From assembly GCA_938075155.1 (NCBI GenBank), contig CALJGL010000023.1, positions 1 through 64,000 of the forward strand: a stretch of 64,000 nucleotides of DNA. The letters run 5' to 3'. Shown in pieces: positions 8,386 through 17,371 of this stretch. Each line of letters starts with the position of its first letter. Positions within the stretch are counted from its first letter, which is position 1. The notes below the pieces were generated by a model, which searched no databases, was not told where the DNA came from, and saw nothing but the letters and a program-made list of their open reading frames with translations. The translations under genes were made by a program, and so were the position numbers. Origin of the DNA: UBA12191 sp009937185 (GTDB taxonomy: Bacteria > Planctomycetota > UBA8108 > UBA1146).

Positions 8386-10671
8386 ATGTCTTCGCTCATC
8401 GATTTCATCGGGTTATCATGCTGCTGGAGGTGCTCTTTGAATAGCGGGTTACTGACCTTCTCAATCATTTCCAGCCTACTGTTACCACTTCATGGAGTGG
8501 GTCTTGATGCACTCGATGAACCTCTAGAGAAGCTCCTCTCTCGTGATCCCATCGTGGTCGAAGAGGGCGTGGTGGCGCTTTCCAAGATGGATGCGGACAC
8601 GGTGCGGAGCAGGGCCCGGCGAATGATTCTCGAGGAGGGGAAAAATCCACAGCTGCCTGCCATTGTCTGTGATTTGTTTGGACATGTGGGTGGCGAAGAA
8701 GATCTCGATTTATTGAGAGACTGGCTCAGTACAGATGATGAAGAGCTGACTTCTGCAGCGATCCGCGCGCTGGTAGCGATTGCTGCACGCTACCCTGATT
8801 CGGAAAGCATCGATCACCTGCTCAAGTGGTGTGTGACAAAACGGGGAAGCCCTCGTGCAATGGCGGCTCTGGTGCGGCCCAATACCTCAGATGAAATGCT
8901 ACCTTCGGCGATTCGAAAACTGCGTAGCAAGAATCCGGTAGATGTGGTGGCTGGGGCAGATTTCCTGAGAGCTCATGGTGCAGGGCCCCATCAGAAAGAA
9001 CTCCAACGCGCCTGGAAAAAAATTCCTAAATCGTCGGGGCATTCGGCACGGATCGCCATCGTTCAGGCTTTGGGGACGATTCCCGTTGAAGAATGGACCG
9101 AAGGCAGCCAGGAGTTGCTGGTCGATGCTCTTGAGAATCGTGACTGGCGAGTTCGTCGAAGGACAGTGGAGGCTCTGGTCGAAGTCTGGTCGCCGATATC
9201 CATCGACTTATTACTAGAAACTCTGCCGGAAAAGCCAGGAGATCCTGATCTCTTTGACTGGCATCACGCACTTTCCGATTTGACCGGTGAAAGCAAACCG
9301 GTCGATGCGAGGGTCTGGCGCGTTTATGACGAGATGAATCCTTCCCCTCGTAAGATTGTCGATCCGAAAGAGCGACCTGTCGGTGGCTGGCTTCGAGTGC
9401 CAGCCGAAGGAGTCGGCAATGCTCGGGTCAAGGATGGGCCCACCGTGGTCTTTTTCGATCTACCAGTTCTTGCTGCCGATGCCGTATTTTTGTTCGATCT
9501 TTCCGGATCGATGAATGGCGACTTCGGTGGCCGCACTCGCATGGAAGCGGCACGCATCGAGGTTCATACGATGTTGGAAAAGTGGCTTTCTCTCCCCTTG
9601 ATCGAGCAGCCGCGATTTAACCTGGTTTTGTTTCGTGAACCCTACGGCGACCCTTGGAATGCTCGTATCGATCGAGTGTTTCCGAGGCTGGCGCAGTTGT
9701 CGCCCAAGAATGCCCAAACTGCAGCGCAATGGTTTTCATCACAGGGGACCTGTCGCTTTGCCTATCAGGAGAGTATTGAGGCGGCCATCGAGGATCCTGA
9801 GTGTCGTTTCATCTACTTCCTTTCCGACGGAGAACCTTGGGGTGGTCGGTGCAACGATCTCGATCGATTGCTGAAGGAGCTGGAACGGGTCACCCGTTTT
9901 CATCCGGTCGCGATCCACAATGTGGTCATCGGGGGTTCTGAAATAGCGGAAGAGTACTGCGAAAAAATTTCACAACGTCATAGCGGTCGTCTACGTAAGA
10001 TCGGAAATGCCAGTGAAACGATGTCGAAGGAAAGTCGCGCTCCTCAAATTTTCATGGCTCGCAAGTTGGGGGAGAACATCATCGTAAACCCTGGCGCGGA
10101 AGATGATCAGGTTGAGGTTGCGAGTGGTCAGCAGGCCAAAGCTGGCGTCGTCAGAGCATGGGAATCCATCGGAACAAATACTCCCGTCCAGGTTCAACCG
10201 TGGAACGGATTTGCCTTGGATAAAGGGGATCATTTGCCCGTGCCAGCTGGAGCTGGAGCGAATCACTTTCTTCATGGAACCATCGGCGATGTGGCGATGC
10301 GTACCACTCTTCGACAACACATCGATCTCAAGAGATTAAGAAGCACCATCCGGAAGGGGGCGACATATCATTTTTCAGCCTGGATCGGCGGGTGGCTGAA
10401 GCAGAAAGATGAAGCCCAAGTTCGAATCGTATTTTTTGACGAAGAAGAAAATGAACTGGGAGAAGATACCCTTGGACCGGTGACAGCGGTGGACCGAGAC
10501 AGCAAAAACGGCATGCGTAAACGCCAAGGCGAGGGTTCGGTTCCTACCGGTAGCCACAAGGTTGTGATCGAGTTGATCTTCGATAAGGAGCAGGGCGGTA
10601 GCGTCAGCGATGCAGCCATGGATCTCCTGGAGCTTGTGATTTCTAAAGAAAGCGCCCCTCTTCAAAACTAG
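8386..10671 (+). CDS. Secreted HEAT-repeat/VWA-domain protein
   Basis: 761 residues with a hydrophobic N-terminal signal (about 20-35). Residues 45-330 are helical HEAT/ARM-like repeats (LLRDWLSTDDEELTSAAIRALVAI and similar). A von Willebrand factor A domain follows (about 360-560) with an intact MIDAS start (VFLFDLSGSMNGD) and FLSDGEPWGG near its end, then a beta-rich domain ending the protein (NPGAEDDQVEVASGQ... carbohydrate-module-like). I chose ATG 8386 because a G-run lies just before it; the frame is open upstream to 8257 but without signal features. The gene is a paralogue in design of 18665-21265. Metal-dependent protein or glycan binding in the periplasm is inferred. Confidence 0.82.
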   Translation: MSSLIDFIGLSCCWRCSLNSGLLTFSIISSLLLPLHGVGLDALDEPLEKLLSRDPIVVEEGVVALSKMDADTVRSRARRMILEEGKNPQLPAIVCDLFGHVGGEEDLDLLRDWLSTDDEELTSAAIRALVAIAARYPDSESIDHLLKWCVTKRGSPRAMAALVRPNTSDEMLPSAIRKLRSKNPVDVVAGADFLRAHGAGPHQKELQRAWKKIPKSSGHSARIAIVQALGTIPVEEWTEGSQELLVDALENRDWRVRRRTVEALVEVWSPISIDLLLETLPEKPGDPDLFDWHHALSDLTGESKPVDARVWRVYDEMNPSPRKIVDPKERPVGGWLRVPAEGVGNARVKDGPTVVFFDLPVLAADAVFLFDLSGSMNGDFGGRTRMEAARIEVHTMLEKWLSLPLIEQPRFNLVLFREPYGDPWNARIDRVFPRLAQLSPKNAQTAAQWFSSQGTCRFAYQESIEAAIEDPECRFIYFLSDGEPWGGRCNDLDRLLKELERVTRFHPVAIHNVVIGGSEIAEEYCEKISQRHSGRLRKIGNASETMSKESRAPQIFMARKLGENIIVNPGAEDDQVEVASGQQAKAGVVRAWESIGTNTPVQVQPWNGFALDKGDHLPVPAGAGANHFLHGTIGDVAMRTTLRQHIDLKRLRSTIRKGATYHFSAWIGGWLKQKDEAQVRIVFFDEEENELGEDTLGPVTAVDRDSKNGMRKRQGEGSVPTGSHKVVIELIFDKEQGGSVSDAAMDLLELVISKESAPLQN

Positions 10672-10849
10672 TCTTCAAAACTAAGTCGAATATTCACCAT
10701 TCCTAAATATGATAGGCTCTCTATTTTGCATTCTCATGATATGATTTGAGCAATATCCTGAGCGTAGCCGATGGTAATTCAACCACAGATAGATTTGACT
10801 GTGGTTTCCAGAGAAATGCCGAAGAGATTTGGAAAGGGCACTCGTTGTC

Positions 10850-11443
10850 ATGAATGAAGAATTGAATATTCAGATTGAACCGTGGGAGTCAGACTCCGAC
10901 ACATGCGTAATGCGACTCAATAGGGTCGTTGCCCAATCTCCAGAGTATTACTCGACTGCCGAAGAGGCAGAAGAGAGTCCCTTGGGCCGTAAGCTTGTCG
11001 CCATCGAGGGACTTGAAGCAGTATTGATGCAAGATCGTGTGATCACTTTGCTAAAACCTTTGGACGGATCTGATTGGCAGCCGCTCGTCGATCGTGCGAC
11101 TGAACTTGTGCAAAAGCACTTCGAAGAGTTCGATCGCATCGTTTCTGAACGTAGTCGAGAAATGAATGAAGATGAAAAAGGACTTTTCATTGAGATTCAA
11201 AATCTCCTCAACTCTGATCTCAATCCCATGGTCGCCGCTCACGGTGGTTTTATCGAAGTGGTCGATGTGAAGGATCAGGATTTGTTCATTCACATGGGTG
11301 GAGGTTGTCAGGGCTGTGGTATGGCCGCCGTCACTCTGCGCCAAGGTGTTGAAACTTTGATACGCCAGAAGGTGCCAGCAATCCGTCATATCCATGACTC
11401 GACGGATCACAAAGCGGGAGAGAATCCTTACTATGCCAACTGA
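10850..11443 (+). CDS. Nfu-type iron-sulfur scaffold protein
   Basis: 197 residues with two domains: an Nfu N-terminal-like domain (about 1-95) and a NifU C-terminal domain (about 108-185) carrying the GGGCQGCGM motif, whose cysteines (153, 156) hold a 4Fe-4S cluster shared between two subunits. This architecture resembles eukaryotic NFU1 more than stand-alone bacterial NifU fragments. The role is carrying clusters to apo-proteins in the cytosol. ATG 10850 has GGAAAGGG upstream. Its last codons overlap the start of the Rieske gene by 11 bases, so the pair is translationally coupled; the Rieske protein is a plausible client. Confidence 0.88.
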   Translation: MNEELNIQIEPWESDSDTCVMRLNRVVAQSPEYYSTAEEAEESPLGRKLVAIEGLEAVLMQDRVITLLKPLDGSDWQPLVDRATELVQKHFEEFDRIVSERSREMNEDEKGLFIEIQNLLNSDLNPMVAAHGGFIEVVDVKDQDLFIHMGGGCQGCGMAAVTLRQGVETLIRQKVPAIRHIHDSTDHKAGENPYYAN

Positions 11444-11771
11444 GTCTGAAGGAGAGTGGCACGATCTGTGTCCACTCGCAGAGGTCGAAGAAGAAGAACC
11501 CTTCTTTGCCAATTTCGCAGGTAAGGAACTGATGGTGGTCAAAGCCGGGGATGAAGTCTCCGTGTTCACCGATAGTTGCCCTCACATTGGAGCTTCCATG
11601 GTCGGAGCGACCGTCGAAGATGGTCATATCGAATGTCCGCTTCATGGCGCTTGTTTCGACGCTCTCTCCGGCGAGGTTTCAGATGGCCCGACGAACCAAA
11701 ATCTGGAGCGTCATTCTGCTCGCGTGGATGGGGACCGGGTTTTTGTCTGTTTGAGCCCTCCCAAAGAGTAA
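11433..11771 (+). CDS. Rieske 2Fe-2S ferredoxin-like protein
   Basis: 112 residues with the two Rieske ligand boxes: C49-x-H51 (SCPHIGA) and C68-x2-H71 (CPLHGACFD). There is no signal peptide or membrane anchor, so it is a soluble electron carrier of the type that serves oxygenases or acts like NirD. The start is ATG 11433, inside the Nfu gene. No oxygenase partner lies next to it; the TauD protein at 6494 does not need one, and the desaturase at the window start is a more remote candidate. Confidence 0.88.
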   Translation: MPTESEGEWHDLCPLAEVEEEEPFFANFAGKELMVVKAGDEVSVFTDSCPHIGASMVGATVEDGHIECPLHGACFDALSGEVSDGPTNQNLERHSARVDGDRVFVCLSPPKE

Positions 11772-11845
11772 AGGCTCTTGTTCACTCGTCAGAGTCCTGT
11801 CAAAATGAGGTCGTCTAATGACTTACTTCCATAAGGGAGGCCTTC

Positions 11846-12670
11846 ATGCTTTGCAGAGTTTTGACGAATAGTTTCGTCATTTTATCCATATTGTCTTTAA
11901 CCGGTTGTCTCGTGGTCAATTCCGATGCCGCTAAATTGAACCCTGACAGCGGGGCCCTGACCATCGATTTCACTTCCGATTCTCCGGCGGCCTCCGCTCC
12001 TGCCGTGGAGGAAGTGGTCGATCCAGAGAAGATCAAAGCCCAAGAAGAAAAGGTCGAAGAATTGGAGATGAAAGTCGCCGATTTGGAGATCGATTTTCAT
12101 ATCGCCGAAATGGAGCGAGATCTCTCTCGAGAGTCGACTGAACATCGACATCAAGAGCTAGAGCGAGCCGTCATGGAAGCGGAACACGAAATGCGTATGT
12201 TTCATGAGTTCGATCGTCCTACACGAGAGTTCGGAAGTCGTAGATCTGTCATTTTCGCAGAGACCCGTCTCAAAGATTCACGTACCGAACTGGAGCAGTT
12301 GGAATTGCTCTACGCAGGAGCAGAGTTGGAAGACGGAACTGCTGAACTGGTACTTCAGAGGGGCCGAATGAGTTTGGCTAGAGCGGAAGAGTCTCTCGGG
12401 CAAACTCGCAGAGAGCACCAAGTTGAAATGGAAGTTCGTATTCCCCGAGAGGAAGAACGTCTTCAACGGGCCATCGAAAGTGCGAATCGTGATCAGTCTC
12501 GCGCTGAGACCGAAGCTGAAATTGCAAGAATCCAGGAAGATCGCAAAGAAGAAAAAATGCAGCGTGAACTGGAAGAGCAGGTAGAAGCTTTGGAAAAGGC
12601 CCGCCACGAGTTACGAAACATGACCGGCTTAGATGATCGTGAGCAATCCGTTGCTTGGGGTCTCTTTTGA
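11846..12670 (+). CDS. Coiled-coil lipoprotein
   Basis: 274 residues. The N-terminus is a lipoprotein signal (VILSILSLTGC, lipidated Cys about residue 21). From about residue 60 to 265 the chain is almost wholly charged heptad-type coiled coil (EEKVEELEMKVADLEI and EQVEALEKARHELRN are examples). An AAGGGAGG box precedes the ATG. The gene overlaps the following terpene-cyclase-fold gene in a TTGA junction, so the two products are made together and both are exported. A spacer, tether or envelope scaffold is a reasonable guess; no enzyme motif is present. Confidence 0.82.
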   Translation: MLCRVLTNSFVILSILSLTGCLVVNSDAAKLNPDSGALTIDFTSDSPAASAPAVEEVVDPEKIKAQEEKVEELEMKVADLEIDFHIAEMERDLSRESTEHRHQELERAVMEAEHEMRMFHEFDRPTREFGSRRSVIFAETRLKDSRTELEQLELLYAGAELEDGTAELVLQRGRMSLARAEESLGQTRREHQVEMEVRIPREEERLQRAIESANRDQSRAETEAEIARIQEDRKEEKMQRELEEQVEALEKARHELRNMTGLDDREQSVAWGLF

Positions 12671-13908
12671 TCGTTGGTTCCCTGATCCTTTTGTCTCAGT
12701 TAGTTTCTTTGCCGGCACCCGCATTGGATCGTGTCGACGATTGGCAAGTGGAAGCCAGGGCGGGGCTCGATAAAGCTGTAGAGTACTTGATGGCTCACCA
12801 GGAAGAGGACGGGGCCTTTGGTCATTGGCGTAACCCTCTTTCTCCCGATGATAAAAATTGGATGGTTCCCGAGCAGCATCTGGCATTCCAAGTGGCGATC
12901 ACAGGAATCAGTTGTGTCACTCTGATGGATTTGGGTGCAGGTCTTCCCGAGGGTGGGGAAGAAGCTCTGGAACGCGCTCTCGACAATATATGCGAAAAGG
13001 GTCGCCGGAAAAGAATCGACAACTGGGATACGGACAACCTCTGGGGTTACGTCTATGTTCTGGAAGCGGTGGCGAGAGCTCTGGCCGAGCCCGAATCTCG
13101 CTTTGGCAGCGAACGAAGGGCACGTCTTCGTCATTTGGGCGAAGATCTGATCGTCACTCTGGGCAACTATCAAAGCCCGGATGGGGGCTGGGCTTATTAT
13201 GATAACCGTCCCTACACGCGGAGACCTACGTGGGGAACGTCCTTTGTTACCGCTTCCCTCCTGTTGATTTTTGAACAATGCGAGAGCGTTGAGTTGGAAG
13301 TTCCCGACAAAATGCAAGAGCGTGGGTTGCGCGCTCTACGAAGGACTCGATTGCCGAATGGGGCCTACGATTACAATATCGCGCCTATTCAAAGCACTCG
13401 GAATCTCCTGTCGATCAACCAGATCAAGGGATCGTTGTGCCGCATTCAGGTGGGCAATCTTGCTCTGAGACGATGTGGTAATTCCGGAGAAGTGACTGAG
13501 GGAAATATGGTCACGGGTTTGGAGCAATTGATCCGTCATCACAAGTTTATTTCATTGTCACGTGGACGCATCTATCCCCATGAAGCGTATTACGCCAACA
13601 GCGGATACTTTTTCTATTATGGCCATTACTATGCTGCCGACGTGATCGAAGAGTTGAATCCGGAACTACGGCAGGCGTGGTGGCCCCAACTGACCGAAAA
13701 GATTCTGGAAACCCAAGAAGAAGATGGCTCGATGTGGGACTACGCCTTTTTCTCGTATCACCGGATTTATGGCACGGCGTGGTCTGCTTCGATCTTGGCC
13801 AAGGCACTCGCGGATAAGGGCGCCATAGAGACCAAAGACTTAGAAATGATTCCTTCACAATCGGCGGAAGAATCTGCTTCTGAGGCGACTCCTAAAAAGC
13901 TACGTTGA
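12667..13908 (+). CDS. Secreted prenyltransferase/squalene-oxidase-repeat protein
   Basis: About 413 residues. A signal peptide (IVGSLILLSQLVSLPAPALD) is followed by an alpha/alpha-barrel of squalene-cyclase-like repeats: QEEDGAFGHW, NYQSPDGGWAYYDNRP, RLPNGAYDYN, TQEEDGSMWDY. These are the 'DGxxG/W' signature turns of the terpene-cyclase fold. The DXDD catalytic motif of true cyclases is not seen, so an enzymatic role is doubtful; the fold in exported planctomycete proteins is of unknown use. I prefer TTG 12667, which overlaps the previous stop and has GGGG 6 bases upstream; TTG 12655 is an alternative. Confidence 0.82.
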   Translation: MIVGSLILLSQLVSLPAPALDRVDDWQVEARAGLDKAVEYLMAHQEEDGAFGHWRNPLSPDDKNWMVPEQHLAFQVAITGISCVTLMDLGAGLPEGGEEALERALDNICEKGRRKRIDNWDTDNLWGYVYVLEAVARALAEPESRFGSERRARLRHLGEDLIVTLGNYQSPDGGWAYYDNRPYTRRPTWGTSFVTASLLLIFEQCESVELEVPDKMQERGLRALRRTRLPNGAYDYNIAPIQSTRNLLSINQIKGSLCRIQVGNLALRRCGNSGEVTEGNMVTGLEQLIRHHKFISLSRGRIYPHEAYYANSGYFFYYGHYYAADVIEELNPELRQAWWPQLTEKILETQEEDGSMWDYAFFSYHRIYGTAWSASILAKALADKGAIETKDLEMIPSQSAEESASEATPKKLR

Positions 13909-13982
13909 GAGATCTCATCGAAGGTTGGAGTTCGAAAGAGCGAGAAAGTTCTTGAAACGTTACTGCTGAAATAAAGTGGATC

Positions 13983-14024
13983 AAAAAAAAAGGGTGCGGA
14001 GAGTAATTCTCCGCACCCTTTTTT
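13983..14024. terminator. Bidirectional intrinsic terminator
   Basis: A perfect 10-bp GC-rich stem (13992-14001 with 14009-14018), a 7-base loop, an A run before it and a T run after it. It serves both the plus-strand gene ending at 13908 and the minus-strand gene ending at 14041. Confidence 0.92.
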
Positions 14025-14040
14025 GTCACGATATCGGGAA

Positions 14041-14214
14041 CTACTTGCAGGAACCGCAGCAGCTCTCTTTTTTGGCGGAATCGCACTCAGAGGCACACGC
14101 AGTGGCGCACTCGGAGGCACAGCCTGATTTTTCTTCGCCAGCCATGGGCGCAAAGTTACAACCAGCGGAACCCAGTCCACCGACGACTACAAGAGCAAGA
14201 AGAAACTTCTTCAT
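14041..14214 (-). CDS. Small cysteine-rich lipoprotein
   Basis: 57 residues. The start is MKKFLLALVVVGGLGSAGC, an ideal lipoprotein signal with the lipid Cys at residue 19. The mature part of about 38 residues holds eight further cysteines spaced as CxxxC pairs and ending in SCCGSCK. This suggests metal binding or multiple disulfides at the envelope. ATG 14214 has AAGAAAGG upstream; the longer frame to 14247 is rejected because the signal begins at MKKF. It ends at a strong terminator and is preceded by a short 5' hairpin, so it is a free-standing gene. Similar short Cys-rich lipoproteins are known, but none with a function I can cite. Confidence 0.8.
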   Translation of the reverse strand: MKKFLLALVVVGGLGSAGCNFAPMAGEEKSGCASECATACASECDSAKKESCCGSCK

Positions 14215-14230
14215 GTGAATGACCTTTCTT

Positions 14231-14245
14231 GTCGCCGGGGGCGAC
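14231..14245 (-). promoter_or_regulatory. Hairpin in 5' leader of the Cys-rich lipoprotein
   Basis: Six GC-rich base pairs (14231-14236 with 14240-14245) around a 3-base loop, ending just ahead of the AAGAAAGG ribosome site. It could stabilise the short mRNA or affect ribosome access. No T run follows, so it is not a terminator. Confidence 0.45.
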
Positions 14246-14380
14246 ATAAATTAAAAGATGGTTTTAATGACATATCCCTAGGGATTCTACTTTGAAGATA
14301 CGGTGATTTCTCCCCCCAAGTTCCCGAGATCAGGGCAAAATTCAAAGTTTTTGAGAAATTGGGCCGTCTTTGTTACCAAA

Positions 14381-15613
14381 TTATGGGGAATTCAGGATTT
14401 CTTGCCTTCTCTGGGATTTCAATAGGGGATTACTACTGTCCGCTGAGGATTCCCAAAAGGAAGAATAGGCGAAATGACTCACGCCCTGACAACCCTGAAT
14501 GAGGGCTGATTTCTCCTGAGAGAGAGTCGTTTTTGGATTTTCATGCAGATATGTACCTAGGCCCATGATGACTGGAAATCCTCGAGCATGCTGCATGCAC
14601 TCCCCGACGCGCTCTTCGAAGCGGGGTACTTCTCGGTCATATTGCATGGGAAAGACCGCATCGATGAGCCCGAGGCGTAACCAGCGTGGCCAATCTTGCA
14701 TGACTCTATCGTAGGCAATTTGCGGGGTTCTATAGACCGCTGCAGTCACTAGGGCTTCTCTATTAGTTTGTCGACAACGATCGGAAATGGTGCGCACCAT
14801 TTCTGTCACTTGATCCCGTCGCCAGCGATCCCAGACGACCGTATTTTCATCCGGTGTGCTCTGCCCTGTGGATTCGCTGAAATATTTGAGGCTGACGGGA
14901 TCTCTCGGATAATCCACGGTGACACCCGATTCGAGAAAGCGGATGTAGTCCAGATGAATCCCTGCGAGATCTGGATAGTTTTCCAGCAATTCTTGACAGA
15001 TGTCTGCCACATGATTTCTCACCTCAGGGAGGCAAGGATTGAGGGCGACATAGTAGGAAGGCTGCAGGGGTTGTCGCTCACCTGCTTCGGAATGAAGAAA
15101 CCAGTCAGGATTTTCGATCCAGTGCTGTGGAGGAGTCGTTGCCGGGGGAGGAGTGTCTCCTCTCCAGCCTGGGACCGCATTGACCCAGGCATGAACCTTT
15201 AGACCCCTGACACGGGCTTCTCTGCAAACGGCTTCGACGGGATCAAAGCCGGGGTCTTGATGATTGAATTCCTCAGCCCAAGGTTCCAATCGGGAAGGGT
15301 AGAAGACGGTCCCGTTGCCCCGTACCTGAAAAAGAACGGTATCAAATCCGGAATAGTGAATGTTGCGCATGATGTTGACGATGTCTTGCTCTGTGGAGTA
15401 ATCCCAACGCGTCACCCAGATCGCTTTTTTGATGGGAACACTCGTGGCCTGTCGACAACCGGTGATTCCAGCGAGGCACGAGAGCCCGGAAAGAAGAAGG
15501 ATACAGAGACGGACATGATGGCTATAGCCGAGATGATTTCGACGAATCTGAGCGACTGAATGAGAGCCGCACCGTTCTTCAGAGCTGGCCGGGGTCAGAA
15601 GATTTACTGACAT
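14381..15613 (-). CDS. Glycosyl-hydrolase-like 10 (GHL10/YngK-type) lipoprotein
   Basis: 410 residues. An unusually long N-terminal stretch precedes the lipobox (LSCLAGITGC, Cys about residue 53). The rest is a TIM barrel of the GHL10 family (UPF0748): KAIWVTRWDY, GFDTVLFQVRGNG, VHAWVNAVPGW, AGIHLDYIRF and DAVFPMQYDRE mark successive strands with the acidic residues expected of a retaining glycosidase-like site. It probably acts on an exopolysaccharide or envelope glycan, at the periplasmic face. GGAAGGAC sits 7 bases before the ATG. It is the last gene of a run on the minus strand (eda, metallo-hydrolase, lipid kinase, this). Confidence 0.87.
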   Translation of the reverse strand: MSVNLLTPASSEERCGSHSVAQIRRNHLGYSHHVRLCILLLSGLSCLAGITGCRQATSVPIKKAIWVTRWDYSTEQDIVNIMRNIHYSGFDTVLFQVRGNGTVFYPSRLEPWAEEFNHQDPGFDPVEAVCREARVRGLKVHAWVNAVPGWRGDTPPPATTPPQHWIENPDWFLHSEAGERQPLQPSYYVALNPCLPEVRNHVADICQELLENYPDLAGIHLDYIRFLESGVTVDYPRDPVSLKYFSESTGQSTPDENTVVWDRWRRDQVTEMVRTISDRCRQTNREALVTAAVYRTPQIAYDRVMQDWPRWLRLGLIDAVFPMQYDREVPRFEERVGECMQHARGFPVIMGLGTYLHENPKTTLSQEKSALIQGCQGVSHFAYSSFWESSADSSNPLLKSQRRQEILNSP

Positions 15614-15650
15614 ATGCGTCCTTCCGGGAGCGAGGCGGTCATGAATGAAC

Positions 15651-16586
15651 TCAAAATTTCGAACTGATCAGCGATAGATCTCCAGGAATCACTTCGATTT
15701 CCACTATTTCTGGAGATCCCGCAATATCTCCGTCGATAAGAACGGGAAGTGGTTCTTGGGTCAGCTTTATCTTGCGTGCCTGACGGTAAACGACGTTCGA
15801 ATGAGTATCCAGATGCTCGCCGGTAGAGACTTGATTGAAAAGGTGAAAGGCGTCGAAGTAGGAAATCTCTGGAAGAATACAAATGTCGAGGAGGCCGTCA
15901 TCGAGAAGAGCTTGTGGACAAGGTTTGAAGCCTCCTCCGATCGTCGCTTCATTTCCGACAAAGATAGCAGGGCCGGTCGACGAGAATTGTTCATTTTCGA
16001 TTTCAATGGTTGACGGAAAACTACGCTTTCTGTCGGTCAAGAGAGCCTGCATTGCGAGAAACCGATAGAAATAATCTCCGCAATATCGAACCGGGACAGA
16101 AACGAGGGGTGTCTTTCTCCATCTGTCGAATCGGTGAGTGATCATCGCGGGTAATCCGGTTGAAAAAATCTGAAGCATTTTACCGATCGGTCGACCATCG
16201 AATGTGACGTCGAGAGTATCGATAGAGCGGACCCCGAGGCCTTCGATGGCCAAATTCGAGCTGGATTCGAAATCGAGAGGAATTCCAAGGCCCTTGGCCA
16301 AGTTGTTGCCTGTTCCTGCAGGTATCAGTCCCACAGGGATATTCATTTCGTGTGTTGTCAGCCAGTTCATAGCGAGGCGTATCGTGCCGTCTCCACCCAT
16401 GACGATGACTCGTTCAGGGCACTCTGGAGTCTCTTGGGTGTCGAGAACCTGACACCACTGAAGATTGAGATGCGGGTGTTCTTGAGAGAGTTTTTCTTCG
16501 AGGAACCGATGAGCCTCAACTCCCCGGCGTGAGCCAGGATTGTGAAGGATGAGAATCGAGTTGGGCCTTGATGTCTGTATCGCCAT
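15651..16586 (-). CDS. Diacylglycerol/sphingosine kinase-family lipid kinase
   Basis: 311 residues. The DAGK catalytic core is present: NPGSRRG near the start, the VMGGDGTIRLAMN nucleotide loop, and IPAGTGNNLAKGLGIP. The C-terminal beta-sandwich domain (ATIGGGFKPCPQALLDDGLLDI) is complete. It would phosphorylate a lipid hydroxyl with ATP at the membrane surface; the lipid is not identifiable. AGGAAAGAT lies before the ATG. The next gene begins 37 bases downstream and the previous ends 19 bases upstream, so it is in an operon. Confidence 0.9.
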   Translation of the reverse strand: MAIQTSRPNSILILHNPGSRRGVEAHRFLEEKLSQEHPHLNLQWCQVLDTQETPECPERVIVMGGDGTIRLAMNWLTTHEMNIPVGLIPAGTGNNLAKGLGIPLDFESSSNLAIEGLGVRSIDTLDVTFDGRPIGKMLQIFSTGLPAMITHRFDRWRKTPLVSVPVRYCGDYFYRFLAMQALLTDRKRSFPSTIEIENEQFSSTGPAIFVGNEATIGGGFKPCPQALLDDGLLDICILPEISYFDAFHLFNQVSTGEHLDTHSNVVYRQARKIKLTQEPLPVLIDGDIAGSPEIVEIEVIPGDLSLISSKF

Positions 16587-16605
16587 ATCTTTCCTATGGT
16601 CGGGA

Positions 16606-17322
16606 TTATTCGAGAATCTGACCAGGTTCGAGGTCGATCACCTGAATCGGGAGCGACCCTATTGATGCCCTTAATGCTTCCGGAGTCCCCGAGAGTAGAG
16701 GGAAAGTACCGTAGTGCATCGGCAAGACCATTTGGACTCCCAACAGATGAGCCGCCTTGGCCGCTTCTCGGGGACCCATGGTGTAGTGATCTCCAATCGG
16801 AAGAATGGCGAGTGTGGGGGCGTGTAACTCTCCAATGAGAGCCATGTCCGAGAATACACAAGTATCGCCGGCGTAATAAAACCGGAATTCATTCTCAGTT
16901 TCGACGACGAAACCCGCTGGTTCTCCTCCGTATTGAAGGACTCCCTCGACTTCGATGCTGCTGGAGTGTTTAGCATCCGTCATGGTGATGAAGAGCCCGC
17001 AGATCTCAATCGATCCTCCCTTATTCATTTCGACGACTTGATCTTCGGGGAGGCCTAATTTTTTGAGCCAGAATGCCAACTCCACATTGCATACAACTCT
17101 GCACCCATGTTTTTTTGCTTGCGGGATTACGTCCTGAATATGATCCGAGTGGCCGTGGGTCAGTAATATGAGATCTACGTCTTCAGGATCTTGATATTGT
17201 TGAGGGCAACTTGGATTTCCAAGCCACGGATCAAATAAAACTTTTCTTCCGGAGGGGGTTCCTACAAGGAAAGTGGCGTGACCGAGCCATTGAAAAGTAG
17301 TTTCTTTACCGAGGTAGTTCAT
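16606..17322 (-). CDS. UPF0173 metal-dependent hydrolase (beta-lactamase fold)
   Basis: 238 residues. The metallo-beta-lactamase signature THGHSDHIQD is at about residues 54-63, with WLGHATFLV at the start, YYAGDTCVFSD in the middle and PMHYGTFP near the end. These are diagnostic for the UPF0173/UlaG-like group, which hydrolyse phosphodiesters or lactones; the true substrate is unknown. AGAGGAA precedes the ATG. Gaps to the neighbours on the same strand are 49 and 19 bases. Confidence 0.9.
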   Translation of the reverse strand: MNYLGKETTFQWLGHATFLVGTPSGRKVLFDPWLGNPSCPQQYQDPEDVDLILLTHGHSDHIQDVIPQAKKHGCRVVCNVELAFWLKKLGLPEDQVVEMNKGGSIEICGLFITMTDAKHSSSIEVEGVLQYGGEPAGFVVETENEFRFYYAGDTCVFSDMALIGELHAPTLAILPIGDHYTMGPREAAKAAHLLGVQMVLPMHYGTFPLLSGTPEALRASIGSLPIQVIDLEPGQILE

Positions 17323-17371
17323 TTGGAGTTCCTCTCTGAAGAGTGGATTGAAATGTGCGGTTCATTTTGAA

